From NCBI GenBank assembly GCA_965140735.1, contig OZ223306.1, positions 3,968,001 to 4,032,000 of the forward strand: a stretch of 64,000 nt of DNA, written 5' to 3'. Below, in pieces: positions 34,280 through 42,843 of this stretch. The first letter of the stretch is position 1. Every line of letters begins with the position of its first letter. The notes beneath the pieces are model-generated. The model saw only the letters and a program-made list of their open reading frames with translations, searched no databases and was not told where the DNA came from. Source of the stretch: Fusibacter_A sp965140735. GTDB taxonomy: Bacteria > Bacillota > Clostridia > Peptostreptococcales > Acidaminobacteraceae. Both the position numbers and the translations under genes were made by a program.

Positions 34280-36283
34280 TTAATCAATTTTAAATAGATT
34301 TACAACTTTCATCATTTCGCTAATATCGGTACCAAGCTGTTCTGAAGCATGAGCCACACGCTCTGAAGCTTCTTTTAGATTTTGACTTGCAGCATTTATT
34401 TCTTCACTGGATGCAGCCACTTCCTCAGAAACTGCAGAGGCATCGGATACTTTAGATAAAACTAAAGATTTCTCTTGGTTAATCTCAACGGTATAACGAT
34501 AAGCCGATTGTATTTTAAGACTTATGTCTTCGAGAGCATCTACGATTTTTTGATAAGCACTAATGCCTGTATTAACAGCATTCGTTTGCATTTTAAGTTC
34601 ACTATTAAGTGATTCAGTAGATTCAATAATTTGCTTAGAATCTTTAGCGATCCCTTCAATGAGCTTATCAATACTGAGTGAAGATTCCTTGGATTGTTCT
34701 GCAAGTTTTCGAATTTCGTCAGCAACAACAGCGAAGCCTCTTCCAGATTCACCGGCACGAGCGGCTTCAATAGCAGCATTGAGAGCAAGTAAATTTGTTT
34801 GTTCAGCAATGTTGTTTATAAGTGTTGTAATATCGGTTACATGGTTGATATTATCTCGTAAGTCGCCAACTTTACTAGAAAATTCATTAAAAATACGACC
34901 TGTAACATTGACGGAATCTTTCATAACAGTCATATTTTGATTGCCTTCTACAGACATTTCATTGACTTGTTTTGCACTTTGATCAATGATTTTTATATCT
35001 TTGCTAATATCGTCTAGTTTCTCGCCAAATGAGCCGATAATGTTATTTATATCCATAAGGTTTTCAGATTGCTCATAGATGGCAGTTGAAGTTTCTTGAA
35101 CAGAGCTTTCAACCTGAGAAGACATATTGGACATTTGTCTGGATGTTTGGATAAGGCTTTCCGATTGAACATCAATGCTACTGGAGACTTCATGGACGGA
35201 CTTAAGCATATTACGGACAGATTTTCTCATAGATTTTAATGAACGATAAGCAATTGTAATTTCATCTTGACCCTTAAGCTCAAACTGATCTTCAGAGTGT
35301 CTAAAGTCGCCTTTAGAGATGATTTCTAGACTATGGCTAAATTTGTTGATTTTTTTAGCAATATAGGATGAAAATAAAAATGCGCCGATTATGCCTAGGA
35401 TTAAAAAGACTAAGGAAATGATACTTATTTTAGAAGTCATACTAGATAGAACAGACAATACTTCAACTTCGGGCACATTGATTGCCAATGACCAAGGGGT
35501 ATTTTTAACTGGAGAAAAAGCCACTATTTTAGAAATCCCTTCATAAGTATAGTCACCATAGCCTTCTTCCCCTTGACTCATGCGAACGGTAATGTCGTTT
35601 AGACCTTTTAAGTTTGGGTCTTCTTGAGTTGTCTGGATAATATTCAGTGCATCGGTAACAAATTCTGGCGTTTCATGCGCAACAACAACCCCTTCTTTAT
35701 TGATCATAAAAGCTCTACCGGTTTCTCCAACTAAAATGTCATCCGTTAAGGCAGAAAGTTCATCGCCATTTCTTACGCCGAGGAGCACTCCAGTTTGCTT
35801 ACCAGTACTGTTATAAATAGGAACAGCATAAGATACGATTAGCGTTTTGCCATCTGATCTACTGATTATCGGATCTGAGATTGCAGGAATCCCATTTAAG
35901 GCCTGTTGATAATAGGGTCTAGTACTTAAATCTACAGGTATATTGTCGTAAGTAAGTGCCTTTCCATCCATTTCGCCAATGCCAAAAGATAAATAACCTG
36001 ATCGCTTTATTTGTTTGGCAAGATAAGCTTGCTTGTCTGCCATAGAGACTTGAGAACTGCTGATAATTTCAGTATCAGCAAATGCTTCAATTTCTGTAAA
36101 TCTTAAGTGGACTCTTTCGCTGACAACATCAGCTGAAGATGCTGCAGTCTTCATGAGGAGCATTGAAGAATTTCGTTTTAAAGCATCAATAGATGAACGA
36201 TAGGCAACTAAACCTACCCCTAAACAGATAATAAGAACAATTAGACTTAGTACAATTCCATATCGAATGCGTATACTTTTCAT
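34280..36283 (-). CDS. Methyl-accepting chemotaxis protein
   Basis: 667 residues: membrane segment (about 8-30), extracellular double Cache-type sensor (about 35-275), second membrane segment (about 283-306), HAMP (about 307-360), and signalling domain with the hairpin signature EQTNLLALNAAIEAARAGE and AVVADEIRKLAEQS. Cache sensors usually bind small organic molecules. It is divergent from abgT, so a ligand related to the abg substrate is possible but unproven. Confidence 0.93.
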   Translation of the reverse strand: MKSIRIRYGIVLSLIVLIICLGVGLVAYRSSIDALKRNSSMLLMKTAASSADVVSERVHLRFTEIEAFADTEIISSSQVSMADKQAYLAKQIKRSGYLSFGIGEMDGKALTYDNIPVDLSTRPYYQQALNGIPAISDPIISRSDGKTLIVSYAVPIYNSTGKQTGVLLGVRNGDELSALTDDILVGETGRAFMINKEGVVVAHETPEFVTDALNIIQTTQEDPNLKGLNDITVRMSQGEEGYGDYTYEGISKIVAFSPVKNTPWSLAINVPEVEVLSVLSSMTSKISIISLVFLILGIIGAFLFSSYIAKKINKFSHSLEIISKGDFRHSEDQFELKGQDEITIAYRSLKSMRKSVRNMLKSVHEVSSSIDVQSESLIQTSRQMSNMSSQVESSVQETSTAIYEQSENLMDINNIIGSFGEKLDDISKDIKIIDQSAKQVNEMSVEGNQNMTVMKDSVNVTGRIFNEFSSKVGDLRDNINHVTDITTLINNIAEQTNLLALNAAIEAARAGESGRGFAVVADEIRKLAEQSKESSLSIDKLIEGIAKDSKQIIESTESLNSELKMQTNAVNTGISAYQKIVDALEDISLKIQSAYRYTVEINQEKSLVLSKVSDASAVSEEVAASSEEINAASQNLKEASERVAHASEQLGTDISEMMKVVNLFKID

Positions 36284-36396
36284 AATGACCTCCTAAAAAT
36301 TAGAGCATGCTTAAGACATTTTTACCCATAGATAGAATGTGTAAGCTGAAAAATAGAAATATGTGGCGGAATAGAGTGAATATTTAGAGAAATGAC

Positions 36397-36424
36397 TTCA
36401 CATATCCGAAAAAACTGGTATAAT
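36397..36424 (+). promoter_or_regulatory. Promoter of the abgT operon
   Basis: TTCACA, 16-nt spacer ending in TGG (extended -10), TATAAT at 36419-36424; 99 nt before the abgT start. Confidence 0.65.
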
Positions 36425-36435
36425 AGACACAATAA

Positions 36436-36464
36436 TTACGGACATGACCAAAAGGTGACCGTAA
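36436..36464 (+). promoter_or_regulatory. Hairpin in the abgT 5' untranslated region
   Basis: TTACGG (36436-36441) and CCGTAA (36459-36464) pair, with GACC-AAAA-GGT able to form the inner stem. It lies just after the promoter and may be an operator or an RNA control element. Confidence 0.4.
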
Positions 36465-36523
36465 AATTCAAATTTTTTTACTTGGGGTAGAAAAAACAAT
36501 TAAATTATTAATGGGAGGGAAAT

Positions 36524-38059
36524 ATGTCAAAGAACAGTACTGCTGAAAAAACTTCGTTGCTGATGAAGTTCTTTAAATGGGTCGAAATAGCAGGCAATAA
36601 GCTGCCGCATCCATTTACGATGTTTTTATGGCTTTTAGGTGTTGTTGTGGTTTTATCAGCAATATTAGGGTCGATGGGTGTAAGCGTAATGCATCCTATT
36701 AAGGGCGAACCAGTGGCGATCAAGAGTTTGCTCACAACAGAAGGTATTCGTTATATTCTTTTAAATCTTGTTAAGAACTTTTCAGGGTTTGCACCTCTTG
36801 GATTGGTATTAACCATGATGCTTGGTATAGGTCTTGCAGAACAATCTGGGTTAATGGATGCCCTTATGAAACGTTTTATACTAGGTGCACCAGAAAAAAT
36901 GCTTATTTTTGTTGTCTTTATGATTGGTATTTGTGGTAATATTGCCTCAGATGCTGCGGCAGTTATTGTGCCTGGACTGGCAGGTGCTATTTTCTATGGT
37001 GCAAAGAAAAATCCGATTGTGGGTATAATTGCTGGCTATGCAGCGGCAAATGCAGGCTTTACAGCAAATCTTGTAATTGCAGGTACAGATGTTTTGCTTG
37101 CGAGTTTGACAACAGAGTCAGCTAAAATAATTAACCCTGCAATAGAGGTGTCGCCACTTGCAAATTACTATTTTATGTTTGCATCTACGATTGTACTTGC
37201 AATCGTTGGTACGTGGATTACTTCTAAAATAGTTATAAAAGTTGCTGGCGAGTATGTACCAGAAGGCGAGCTAATAGGTCACACTGAAGATCTTACGGTT
37301 ACACCTGAGCAGAAAAAGGGTCTTAGAAATGCTGGATTTACAACTTTAGTTTTTTGGGGACTTGTGATCATAGCACTTATACCAGCGACCTCACCTTTAA
37401 GGGGCGAAGGTGGTAGTATTATTTCATCGCCGTTTATCAAAGGGATTGTGCCATTTTTACTCTTTTGGTTTATAGCTGCTGGGGTTGCTTTTGGGAAACA
37501 AGTTGGAACAGTTAAGAGTAGTTCAGATGTTCCTAAGCTCATGTCAAAAGCAATTGAAGGGATGTCATCATATATTGTTTTAGTATTTGTTATGGCACAA
37601 TTTATCAGCTTTTTTAACTGGACCAATATGGGACTTGTGTTGTCAATAGCACTTACAGACATATTGAAGGCAGCACATTTCACTGGCTTTGGCATGATTG
37701 TGGCAGTGATCTTTATAACGATGTTTATTAACCTTTTTATAGGTAGTGGTTCTGCGAAGTGGGCACTCCTTGCACCGGTTTTTGTGCCAATGTTTATGAT
37801 GCTTAACTATTCACCAGCATTAGCACAAGTTGCTTATCGAATAGGGGATTCCACCACTAATGCAATTACACCGCTAAGCCCATATTTTGCAATTGCGCTT
37901 GGTTTCATGCAAAAATATAAGAAAAACATTGGTGTAGGGAACTTCTTCTCGTTAGCTTTGCCATACGTCATTGGTTTTGGAATCGTATGGATTTTGCTTT
38001 TGGCCGTTTGGTTTTTCTTAAACATACCATTAGGACCAGGTGCGAGCATATTTTTATAA
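36524..38059 (+). CDS. abgT: AbgT-family transporter
   Basis: 511 residues, about 11-13 membrane segments. Family signatures: NKLPHPFTMFLWL near residues 25-38, GICGNIASDAAAVIVPGLAGA near 128-148, and a C-terminal SGSAKWALLAPVFVPMFM with YRIGDSTTNAITPLSPYF. E. coli AbgT imports p-aminobenzoyl-glutamate; other members have been reported to export sulphonamides. The two downstream amidohydrolases favour import of an amide. First gene of the operon. Confidence 0.92.
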   Translation: MSKNSTAEKTSLLMKFFKWVEIAGNKLPHPFTMFLWLLGVVVVLSAILGSMGVSVMHPIKGEPVAIKSLLTTEGIRYILLNLVKNFSGFAPLGLVLTMMLGIGLAEQSGLMDALMKRFILGAPEKMLIFVVFMIGICGNIASDAAAVIVPGLAGAIFYGAKKNPIVGIIAGYAAANAGFTANLVIAGTDVLLASLTTESAKIINPAIEVSPLANYYFMFASTIVLAIVGTWITSKIVIKVAGEYVPEGELIGHTEDLTVTPEQKKGLRNAGFTTLVFWGLVIIALIPATSPLRGEGGSIISSPFIKGIVPFLLFWFIAAGVAFGKQVGTVKSSSDVPKLMSKAIEGMSSYIVLVFVMAQFISFFNWTNMGLVLSIALTDILKAAHFTGFGMIVAVIFITMFINLFIGSGSAKWALLAPVFVPMFMMLNYSPALAQVAYRIGDSTTNAITPLSPYFAIALGFMQKYKKNIGVGNFFSLALPYVIGFGIVWILLLAVWFFLNIPLGPGASIFL

Positions 38060-38082
38060 TCAATAGACAGACAATTTTTTAT

Positions 38083-38118
38083 TGTTGTTCATCGGTGTGT
38101 GCTCACTGATGAACAACA
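38083..38118 (+). other. Intercistronic hairpin between abgT and the first amidohydrolase
   Basis: TGTTGTTCATCGGTG pairs with CACTGATGAACAACA with one mismatch, but no T-run follows, so it is more likely an mRNA-stability or processing element than a terminator. Confidence 0.55.
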
Positions 38119-38159
38119 CTCCAATGAATGAGTACATTAGATGACATAAGAGAGGTTTT

Positions 38160-39476
38160 ATGCAATTACATGAACGTATGATTAGGGAGATTGAAAAATC
38201 AAGTAACAAAATAGTAGAGAATAGAAGAACACTCCATCAATATCCAGAAGTCGGATGGACAGAAGTTAGAACAGCTGTTTTAGTAGCACGTGAATTAGAA
38301 GCTTTGGGATTTAAAGTTGCTAAAGGGCATTCGGTGATTGACTCAGAGGCGCGCATGGGTGTTCCTGATCAGCAGATTCTAGATCTACATTACAAAAAGA
38401 CGCTAGAACTGGGCTTTTCAGAAGAAGAACTAGAACCCTTTAAAGATGGCTTTACTGGTGTTGTTGGAGAACTTAAATTTGGTGAAGGACCGACGATTGC
38501 GCTTCGATTTGATATGGATGCCATCAAATTGGAAGAATCCTCAGACGAAGCACATAGTCCAGTAAGTCATGGTTTTGTAAGTAAAATAAAGGGACAAATG
38601 CATGGTTGCGGACATGATGGGCACACGGCTATTGGTCTTGGTGTGGCTGGCATTTTAGCCAGTATGAAAGAGTCCTTCAATAAGGGCACGGTAAAATTGA
38701 TATTTCAACCTGCTGAGGAGGGCGTTAGAGGTGCGAAATCCATGGTTGAAGCAGGTGTGCTTCAGGGCGTGGATTACGTCATAGCTTGTCATCTCATGGC
38801 AAATGAACCTTATGGAAAAATTATTTGTGGTGCTAATGGCTTTTTGGCCACTGCTAAAATGGATGTGAAATTTAAAGGCAAAGCTGCACATGCAGGTGCT
38901 GCACCCAATGAAGGCAATCACGCAATTTTAGCAGCTTGTAGTGCCGTTCTCAATATACATGCAATTCCAAGACATAGTGAAGGGGTGACTCGCGTAAATG
39001 TGGGTACAATCGAAGCGGGCACAGATCGCAATGTGATTCCAGACGAAGCAAGACTCAAGATAGAAACACGCGGTGCGAATACGGCTATTAATGCCTACGT
39101 TAAGGATTATGCGACCCAAATTATTAAACACGCTGGTCTAATGCATCAAGTTGAAACTGAGATAGAATTGGTTGGAGAAGCACTCGGTGGTAAATCTGAC
39201 AAGCAATTAGTTCATGTTATAGAGTCAGTTGCAGAGGGTTTAAATATATTTGATAAGATTGTGGCGTTTGACGATCATGCAGGCGGTAGTGAAGATTTTT
39301 CTTATATGATGTCAGCTGTTCAAGCGCAAGGGGGTCAAGCCGCTTATTTTATGGTTGGAGCATCGCCACTTGAACAAGGGGGAAGAGGGCACCATACTTT
39401 TAACTTTGACATTAAAGAAGATGCAATGATTGGGGCGGTAAAAGTATTTACGGGTATCCTTTCCAAATTGTTATAG
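38160..39476 (+). CDS. abgA: M20-family amidohydrolase, AbgA-like subunit
   Basis: 438 residues. Metal-binding segments of the M20D family: RFDMDA, HGCGHDGH, PAEEG, the CHLMA segment and a final HHTFNFDI. In E. coli AbgA and AbgB together cleave p-aminobenzoyl-glutamate. The adjacent second amidohydrolase and AbgT transporter support that assignment; related aminoacylases are the alternative. The ATG at 38160 follows AAGAGAGGTTTT. Confidence 0.83.
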   Translation: MQLHERMIREIEKSSNKIVENRRTLHQYPEVGWTEVRTAVLVARELEALGFKVAKGHSVIDSEARMGVPDQQILDLHYKKTLELGFSEEELEPFKDGFTGVVGELKFGEGPTIALRFDMDAIKLEESSDEAHSPVSHGFVSKIKGQMHGCGHDGHTAIGLGVAGILASMKESFNKGTVKLIFQPAEEGVRGAKSMVEAGVLQGVDYVIACHLMANEPYGKIICGANGFLATAKMDVKFKGKAAHAGAAPNEGNHAILAACSAVLNIHAIPRHSEGVTRVNVGTIEAGTDRNVIPDEARLKIETRGANTAINAYVKDYATQIIKHAGLMHQVETEIELVGEALGGKSDKQLVHVIESVAEGLNIFDKIVAFDDHAGGSEDFSYMMSAVQAQGGQAAYFMVGASPLEQGGRGHHTFNFDIKEDAMIGAVKVFTGILSKLL

Positions 39477-39523
39477 ACAGCAAATATTGTTAATTTTACA
39501 ATGATCATCGAAAGGGAAAAACT

Positions 39524-40957
39524 ATGAATAAAGTAGAATGGATCTCACAGTTCATTGAATCAAGAGCAGATAAATTTATTGAAATTCAAAATGAAATTTG
39601 GGATTTTGCTGAAATTAGATTTAAAGAGACAAAATCCGCATCACTGTTAATGAAAACCCTTGAAGATAGCGGCTTTACAGTGGAAAAACCGATTGATTAC
39701 TTAAAGACTGCTTTTAAAGCCACTTTTGGACAGGGCAAGCCCGTCATTGGTTTATTGGCAGAATACGATGCACTTTCTGGTCTGAGTCAATGTGCAGATG
39801 AAATGATACTTTCTAAACGAATAGGGCATGACAATGGCCACGGCTGTGGACACCAGATACTTGGAAGTGCTGTCGTTACAGGCGCTATCGCATTAAAAGC
39901 TTATATGGAAACTCATAATCTTTCTGGTCAAATTGTGGTCTTCGGTTGCCCCGGTGAAGAGGGCGGTTCGGGAAAGACTTTTATGGCTAGAGAAGGTGTC
40001 TTCAATGCGCTGGATGTGGCTTTGACTTGGCATCCGATGACACATAATGCGATATTTGGTTCAGAAACACTTGCGAATTGCCAAGTTTATTTTAAGTTTA
40101 GAGGTGTTAGTGCCCATGCGGCAGCTTCGCCACATCTTGGCCGAAGTGCACTGGATGCAGTGGAACTTATGAACGTGGGAACTAATTTTTTAAGAGAGCA
40201 CATGCCATCTGATGCTAGAGTACATTATGCGATTACGGAGACCGGTGGGCGATCGCCTAATGTTGTTCAAGCAGAAGCGGAAGTACTCTATCTGATTAGA
40301 GCTTCAAAAATTTCTGAAGTAAATGCACTTTATGAACGCGTATGTGATATTGCTCAAGGTGCCGCTTTGATGACAGGGACTCAAGTTGAAACTACATTTG
40401 ATAAGGCTTGCTCAAACTATATACCAAACGATACTTTAGGAAGACTTATTTCTAAGCAAATGCAACTGCCTAAATTTACGGATGAAGACTATATAAGAGC
40501 TAAGCGCATTCGAGAAACCTTTAAAAAAGAAGAGATTGATAACGATATTGCCATGGCTGAAGGCGTTATGGGCGATACTACACCTGAATTCAGAAAAGCT
40601 TATAAAGAAAAAGTGCTTGCAGATGTGGCCTTGCCCTATACTAATAAACAAAATAAGCTTTTTGGATCTACGGATGTTGGCGATGTGAGTTGGATTGTTC
40701 CAACCGCACAGTTTTATGTGGCAAGCGCAGCAATCGGAACGGCTATGCATACTTGGCAAATGGTATCTCAAGGTAGAACTTCAACTGCTCATGCAGGTTT
40801 AATTGCGGCAGCTAAGACTTTGGCACTTACAGGAATTAGCTTGTTAGAAGATGAGACTTATATTGAGCATGCAAAAGAAGAGCATCTTGAAAAATTATCA
40901 AGCACCCCATATGTTTGTCCGATTCCTGATGGCATTTATCCAAAAGTACCTCTATAA
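39524..40957 (+). CDS. abgB: M20-family amidohydrolase, AbgB-like subunit
   Basis: 477 residues, the longer AbgB type with LLAEYDAL, HDNGHGCGHQ, PGEEGGSGK, TWHPMTHN and a C-terminal GSTDVGDVSW motif. It follows abgA by 47 nt and closes the operon. The expected product set is p-aminobenzoate and glutamate from folate breakdown products, feeding folate synthesis or glutamate use; this is inferred from E. coli. Confidence 0.85.
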   Translation: MNKVEWISQFIESRADKFIEIQNEIWDFAEIRFKETKSASLLMKTLEDSGFTVEKPIDYLKTAFKATFGQGKPVIGLLAEYDALSGLSQCADEMILSKRIGHDNGHGCGHQILGSAVVTGAIALKAYMETHNLSGQIVVFGCPGEEGGSGKTFMAREGVFNALDVALTWHPMTHNAIFGSETLANCQVYFKFRGVSAHAAASPHLGRSALDAVELMNVGTNFLREHMPSDARVHYAITETGGRSPNVVQAEAEVLYLIRASKISEVNALYERVCDIAQGAALMTGTQVETTFDKACSNYIPNDTLGRLISKQMQLPKFTDEDYIRAKRIRETFKKEEIDNDIAMAEGVMGDTTPEFRKAYKEKVLADVALPYTNKQNKLFGSTDVGDVSWIVPTAQFYVASAAIGTAMHTWQMVSQGRTSTAHAGLIAAAKTLALTGISLLEDETYIEHAKEEHLEKLSSTPYVCPIPDGIYPKVPL

Positions 40958-40958
40958 G

Positions 40959-41046
40959 GTCACGTGAGAGGCCGTAGAAAAAATGGCTAGACATGTTCAA
41001 AAAACTAAACATGTAGCAAGGAAAACCATGTTTGTACTTCCGTGAC
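40959..41046 (+). other. Possible structured RNA region between abgB and the ilv promoter
   Basis: GTCACG (40959-40964) pairs with CGTGAC (41041-41046), closing a region with an inner 7-bp hairpin ACATGTT/AACATGT (40991-41014) and a short GGCC/GGCT helix. It starts one base after the abgB stop. No T-run follows. Could be a small RNA, the 3' end of the abg transcript, or chance. Confidence 0.35.
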
Positions 41047-41118
41047 GGACACATCAGTCAGGTGAATCTGAAGGAATCTTAATAAATTAGAATTGTCAGA
41101 AAAAAATGGCTTAAGGTG

Positions 41119-41147
41119 TTGACATAATTCTCAAATATGTTTATAAT
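41119..41147 (+). promoter_or_regulatory. Consensus sigma-A promoter of the ilv operon
   Basis: TTGACA (41119-41124), 17-nt spacer, TATAAT (41142-41147): a perfect match in sequence and spacing. Confidence 0.95.
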
Positions 41148-41159
41148 CAATTTCAATAT

Positions 41160-41505
41160 CAACTAAAACAAAGTTAAAGATAGCGACGGAGAACGATTCT
41201 TAAAAGAAACTGTTCAAAGCGAGCTACAGAGGGTGCAAGTGTAGCAACAGGTTTAAGATGAAAATCACTCCCGAATTGATGATTCGATAATGTAGATGAT
41301 TCCGGTAGTCACCGTTAAAGGACTTGAGTTCGTTGAATTTTTTTATGGACACTATGAGAAGATGAAAATCAATTTCAGGGTGGAGTCAATAAAAAAGTGA
41401 GACCGACTTGATGAGAGCAGTTTGCTAAACTGAAATTGGGTGGTACCGCGGATAATAATTCGTCCCTATAAACAATTGTATGAGATTGTTTATAGGGACT
41501 TTTTT
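41160..41505 (+). promoter_or_regulatory. T-box leader, isoleucine type
   Basis: A long leader with AGCGA-GAG stem I features, the T-box GGGTGGTACCGCG at 41438-41450 and a terminator at 41462-41505. The likely specifier triplet is ATC (41264-41266, in GAAAATCACTCCCGAA), i.e. isoleucine. Uncharged tRNA-Ile would bind, stabilise the antiterminator and allow ilv transcription. The genes behind it make branched-chain amino acids, in agreement. Confidence 0.93.
41462..41505 (+). terminator. T-box regulated terminator
   Basis: GTCCCTATAAACAAT pairs with ATTGTTTATAGGGAC, followed by TTTTTT; its 5' arm overlaps the region that would pair with the T-box in the antiterminator. Confidence 0.93.
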
Positions 41506-41553
41506 ATACAAAAAAGACGATGGTAACAAACAATTTTGGAAGGAGTGAGGATT

Positions 41554-41796
41554 ATGCTTAGAAAAATTTATGCGAGTACTGATTACGGGGTGCATTCACT
41601 GATTAAGGTCGTAGCAACACTTAGAAGAAAAGAATTTGACGTAGTAGGTGTTAACATGGACTGCTTTGATGAGGAACGCGCAAATATATGCATAACCTTG
41701 AGAGATAAGGAGAAACTCAATGCTGAATATGCGAAATATCAGCTTGAAAAAATCATAGATATTCAAAATATTATAATTGATGGAGGAGAAAACTAA
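41554..41796 (+). CDS. ilvN: Acetolactate synthase small subunit, single ACT domain
   Basis: 80 residues from ATG 41554 (AAGGAGTGAGG upstream; a TTG 18 nt earlier lacks a site). One ACT domain with LRKIYAST at the start and VGVNMDCFDEERANICITL. Known small subunits have about 80-170 residues, so this is the short form. Its likely role is feedback control of IlvB by valine. It is first in the operon, while the large subunit is last, an unusual order. It shares one base with ilvC. Confidence 0.8.
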   Translation: MLRKIYASTDYGVHSLIKVVATLRRKEFDVVGVNMDCFDEERANICITLRDKEKLNAEYAKYQLEKIIDIQNIIIDGGEN

Positions 41797-42785
41797 TGAA
41801 AGTTTACTACAAAGAGGATGTCACAACAAAACACTTGGAAGGCAAAAAAGTAGCAGTGATTGGATTCGGTTCACAAGGTCATGCACATGCATTAAATATG
41901 AAAGACTCAGGCGTAGATGTATGTGTTGGTTTATATGAGGGGAGCCCATCAAAGGCAAAAGCAGAGGCTGGTGGTCTTGAGGTATTCACAGTGGCAGAAG
42001 CGGTTAAAAAGTCAGATGTGATCATGATCTTACTTCCAGATGAAAAACAGAGAATGGTATATGAATCAGAAATTAAACCAAACTTAGCAGAAGGTAAGGC
42101 TTTAGCCTTTGCTCATGGTTTTAATATTCATTTTACACAAATAGCACCACCTAAAAATATTGATGTGTTCATGGTAGCGCCAAAAGGTCCTGGACATTTA
42201 GTAAGAAGAGTATATCAAGAGGGCAAAGGTGTACCGAACTTGTTTGCGGTTTACCAAGATTACACTGGGAATGCGCGTGACTTAGCACTTGAATATGCCA
42301 ACGCAATTGGTGGTACAAGAGCTGGTGTTATTGAAACAACGTTCCAAGAAGAAACAGAAACAGATTTATTTGGTGAACAAGCAGTTCTTTGTGGTGGTTT
42401 AACGTCACTTATTAAAGCGGGCTTTGAAACTTTGACAGAAGCAGGCTATCAACCAGAAGTTGCATACTTTGAGTGTCTTCATGAAATGAAACTTATCGTA
42501 GATTTACTTTACGAAGGTGGCTTCGAGAAGATGAGATATTCTGTTAGTGATACAGCAGAGTACGGCGATTATGCAATTGGAAAAAGAATTGTAACAGATG
42601 AGACTAAAGCCGAAATGAAAAAAGTGCTTAATGAAATTCAAAATGGTAAATTTGCACAAGAATTTTTACTTGAGAATCAACTTAACAGACCAATGTTCAA
42701 TAGAGTTAAAGCAATAGAACTCGAGCATCCAATCGTTGAAGTAGGTAAGAGATTAAGAGGTATGATGTCTTGGATTAAAGAGTAA
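41796..42785 (+). CDS. ilvC: Ketol-acid reductoisomerase
   Basis: 329 residues, class I. Rossmann motif GFGSQGHAHALN (23-34), the phosphate-binding loop GLYEGSPSK (about 46-54, serine-containing, pointing to NADPH), FAHGFNIHF, APKGPGHLVRR, and the metal-binding DLFGEQAVLCGG and ECLHEMKLIVDL. Second gene of the T-box operon; converts acetolactate or acetohydroxybutyrate to dihydroxy acids. Confidence 0.97.
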   Translation: MKVYYKEDVTTKHLEGKKVAVIGFGSQGHAHALNMKDSGVDVCVGLYEGSPSKAKAEAGGLEVFTVAEAVKKSDVIMILLPDEKQRMVYESEIKPNLAEGKALAFAHGFNIHFTQIAPPKNIDVFMVAPKGPGHLVRRVYQEGKGVPNLFAVYQDYTGNARDLALEYANAIGGTRAGVIETTFQEETETDLFGEQAVLCGGLTSLIKAGFETLTEAGYQPEVAYFECLHEMKLIVDLLYEGGFEKMRYSVSDTAEYGDYAIGKRIVTDETKAEMKKVLNEIQNGKFAQEFLLENQLNRPMFNRVKAIELEHPIVEVGKRLRGMMSWIKE

Positions 42786-42843
42786 GGATAAAAACCTTAT
42801 TAGAACATCATTTATGAGGGCTTAAGAGTTGAGAGGGAGATCA

